DNA of 7,819 nt from an uncultured Clostridia bacterium (GTDB lineage Bacteria; Bacillota_A; Clostridia; Christensenellales; Aristaeellaceae), in NCBI GenBank assembly GCA_947166205.1, contig CAMVDI010000078.1, forward strand, positions 1 through 7,819, given 5' to 3'. A program made the translations under genes and the position numbers. Numbering within the stretch: position 1 is the stretch's first letter; every line of letters starts with the position of its first letter. This document shows positions 6,844 through 7,819 of this stretch, piece after piece. The notes below the pieces were generated by a model. It did not search any database. It was not told the DNA's origin and saw nothing but the letters and a program-made list of their open reading frames with translations.

Positions 6844-6872
6844 TTGCAAAAACCGGGGTCCTTTCGTATACT
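6844..6872 (+). promoter_or_regulatory. SigA-type promoter of the flavoprotein gene
   Basis: TTGCAA (6844-6849) and TATACT (6867-6872) are separated by exactly 17 bp, nearly the same arrangement as the promoter at 3346. Transcription would start near 6879, about 30 nt before ATG 6909. It lies immediately beyond the last recognisable codons of the opposite-strand glucosyltransferase remnant. Confidence 0.7.
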
Positions 6873-6908
6873 ATGGATACGTTGAACGCGGGAGGGCGGA
6901 CTGTTTTC

Positions 6909-7819
6909 ATGCCTGAGATTCTGATCATCGGGGCCGGCGCGGCGGGGCTCATGGCCGCCTGTTTCGCCGGGCGCGCGGGCGCCGGGGTAACGGTGCTGGA
7001 GAAGAACGAGAAGCCGGGAAAGAAAATCTACATCACCGGCAAAGGCCGCTGCAACTGCACGAACGACTGCGCTCCGGAGGATTTTCTGCGGGAGGTTCCC
7101 AGGAATCCCCGCTTCCTGTTCAGCGCGCTGCATTTCTTTTCCCCCCGGGATCTGATCGCCCTGCTGGAGGAAAACGGCTGTCCCGTCGAGGTGCAGCGCG
7201 GCCGGCGGGCCTATCCCCGCTCCATGAAGGCCAGCGACGTAACCGCCGTGCTGACCTCCCTCTGCCGCCGCGCGGGCGTCCGCTTCCGGCTGAACACGGC
7301 CGTCTCCGCCCTGGAGACCGGGGAAGATCCGGATTCCGGCCTTCGCCGGATTCGCGGCGTCCGGCTGGGGGATGGCAGCTTTCTGCCGGCGGACCGGGTG
7401 ATCCTGGCCACCGGCGGGCTCAGCTATCCCGCCACCGGGTCCACAGGGGACGGGTTTGCCTTCGCCCGTGCCCTGGGGCACACGGTCACGCCCCTGCTTC
7501 CCTCCCTGGTCGGGCTGGAGTCCGCGGAAAGCTGGCCCGCTGCCCTGCAGGGGCTGAGCCTGAAGAACGTCCGCGTGACCCTGTCCTCCGGGAAAAAGCG
7601 CCTCTATTCCGAGCTGGGGGAGATGCTCTTCACCCATTTCGGCTTCTCCGGTCCCCTGATTCTGGAGGCCAGCTGCCACCTGCCGGAGGATGATTCCCCC
7701 TTCTCCCTGTCCCTCGATCTGAAGCCGGGGCTGACGGAGGAACAGCTGGACGCCCGGCTTCGGCGGGATCTGGAGGCCGGCGGAAAAAAGCAGCTCCGGA
7801 ACATGCTGCCCGGGCTGAT
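6909..7819 (+). CDS. HI0933-family NAD(P)/FAD-dependent oxidoreductase (3' end outside window)
   Basis: 303 residues are visible with no stop before the window edge; the family is about 400-420 residues, so roughly 100 are missing. It is a predicted cytosolic flavoprotein of the HI0933/YhiN group (PF03486), whose physiological substrate is not settled. The N-terminal Rossmann motif is GAGAAG at 8-13, with Glu31 at the end of strand 2 (VLEKN) to bind the FAD ribose. The family signature GKKIYITGKGRCNCTN is at 37-52. ATGGLSYPATGSTGDGF at 167-183 is the second dinucleotide-site hallmark, and GEMLFTHFGFSGP at 237-249 is another strongly conserved family block. The ATG at 6909 directly precedes the flavin motif. 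GGAGG at 6891-6895 is 13 bases away, slightly long, but there is no better start. The gene has its own promoter and is transcribed away from the glucosyltransferase remnant. It shows no clear link to the envelope genes. Confidence 0.93.
   Translation, partial: MPEILIIGAGAAGLMAACFAGRAGAGVTVLEKNEKPGKKIYITGKGRCNCTNDCAPEDFLREVPRNPRFLFSALHFFSPRDLIALLEENGCPVEVQRGRRAYPRSMKASDVTAVLTSLCRRAGVRFRLNTAVSALETGEDPDSGLRRIRGVRLGDGSFLPADRVILATGGLSYPATGSTGDGFAFARALGHTVTPLLPSLVGLESAESWPAALQGLSLKNVRVTLSSGKKRLYSELGEMLFTHFGFSGPLILEASCHLPEDDSPFSLSLDLKPGLTEEQLDARLRRDLEAGGKKQLRNMLPGL

Noticed and set aside
6798..7679. Upstream extension of the minus-strand glucosyltransferase frame to an ATG at 7679 (717 codons)
   Set aside because: This part runs antisense through the flavoprotein gene, whose FAD motifs are unmistakable, and its translation is low-complexity Gly/Gln/Ala-rich without membrane helices.

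Overview
The window looks like chromosomal DNA of a GC-rich member of the Bacillota, probably a gut- or rumen-type Clostridia. Three things suggest this. The recognisable proteins are of Clostridia type: a LytS/YesM-like kinase end, membrane-bound GGDEF proteins, a clostridial-style Lgt paralogue, a phosphodiester glycosidase and a GtrII-type membrane protein. Shine-Dalgarno sites are AGGAGG-like. The promoters match a SigA-type consensus, two of them being TTGCAA-17-TATAAT/TATACT. Taxonomy is inferred from style only. No rRNA, tRNA, IS element or CRISPR array was seen.

Layout. 1-288 (+) is the 3' end of a sensor histidine kinase gene. 341-1798 (-) encodes a diguanylate cyclase with a Cache-like extracellular sensor and a GGDEF domain. 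A 355-bp intergenic region carries candidate divergent promoters. 2157-3272 (+) encodes a second diguanylate cyclase with six predicted membrane helices. A very strong hairpin (3294-3340) closes that unit, and a near-consensus extended -10 promoter (3346-3374) follows directly. That promoter drives a secreted phosphodiester glycosidase (3442-4371) and, 65 bp later, a divergent Lgt-like membrane protein (4437-5468), probably as one operon. On the minus strand, 5526 to about 6797 encodes the C-terminal three quarters of a GtrII-family membrane glucosyltransferase. Its 5' end is missing and abuts the promoter (6844-6872) of a plus-strand HI0933-family flavoprotein gene (6909 to the window edge).

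How the genes may work together. The first half is signal sensing: a two-component kinase end and two divergent membrane c-di-GMP synthases, both without the RxxD product-inhibition site. The second half is cell-envelope chemistry: a sugar-phosphodiester hydrolase-like exported enzyme, an Lgt-like protein and a glucosyltransferase remnant. A c-di-GMP-to-envelope link is plausible but only inferred from proximity.

I found no clearly new multi-gene system. The most interesting points are the truncated glucosyltransferase junction, the Lgt paralogue lacking most canonical Lgt residues, the paired I-site-less cyclases and the terminator/promoter junction at 3294-3374.
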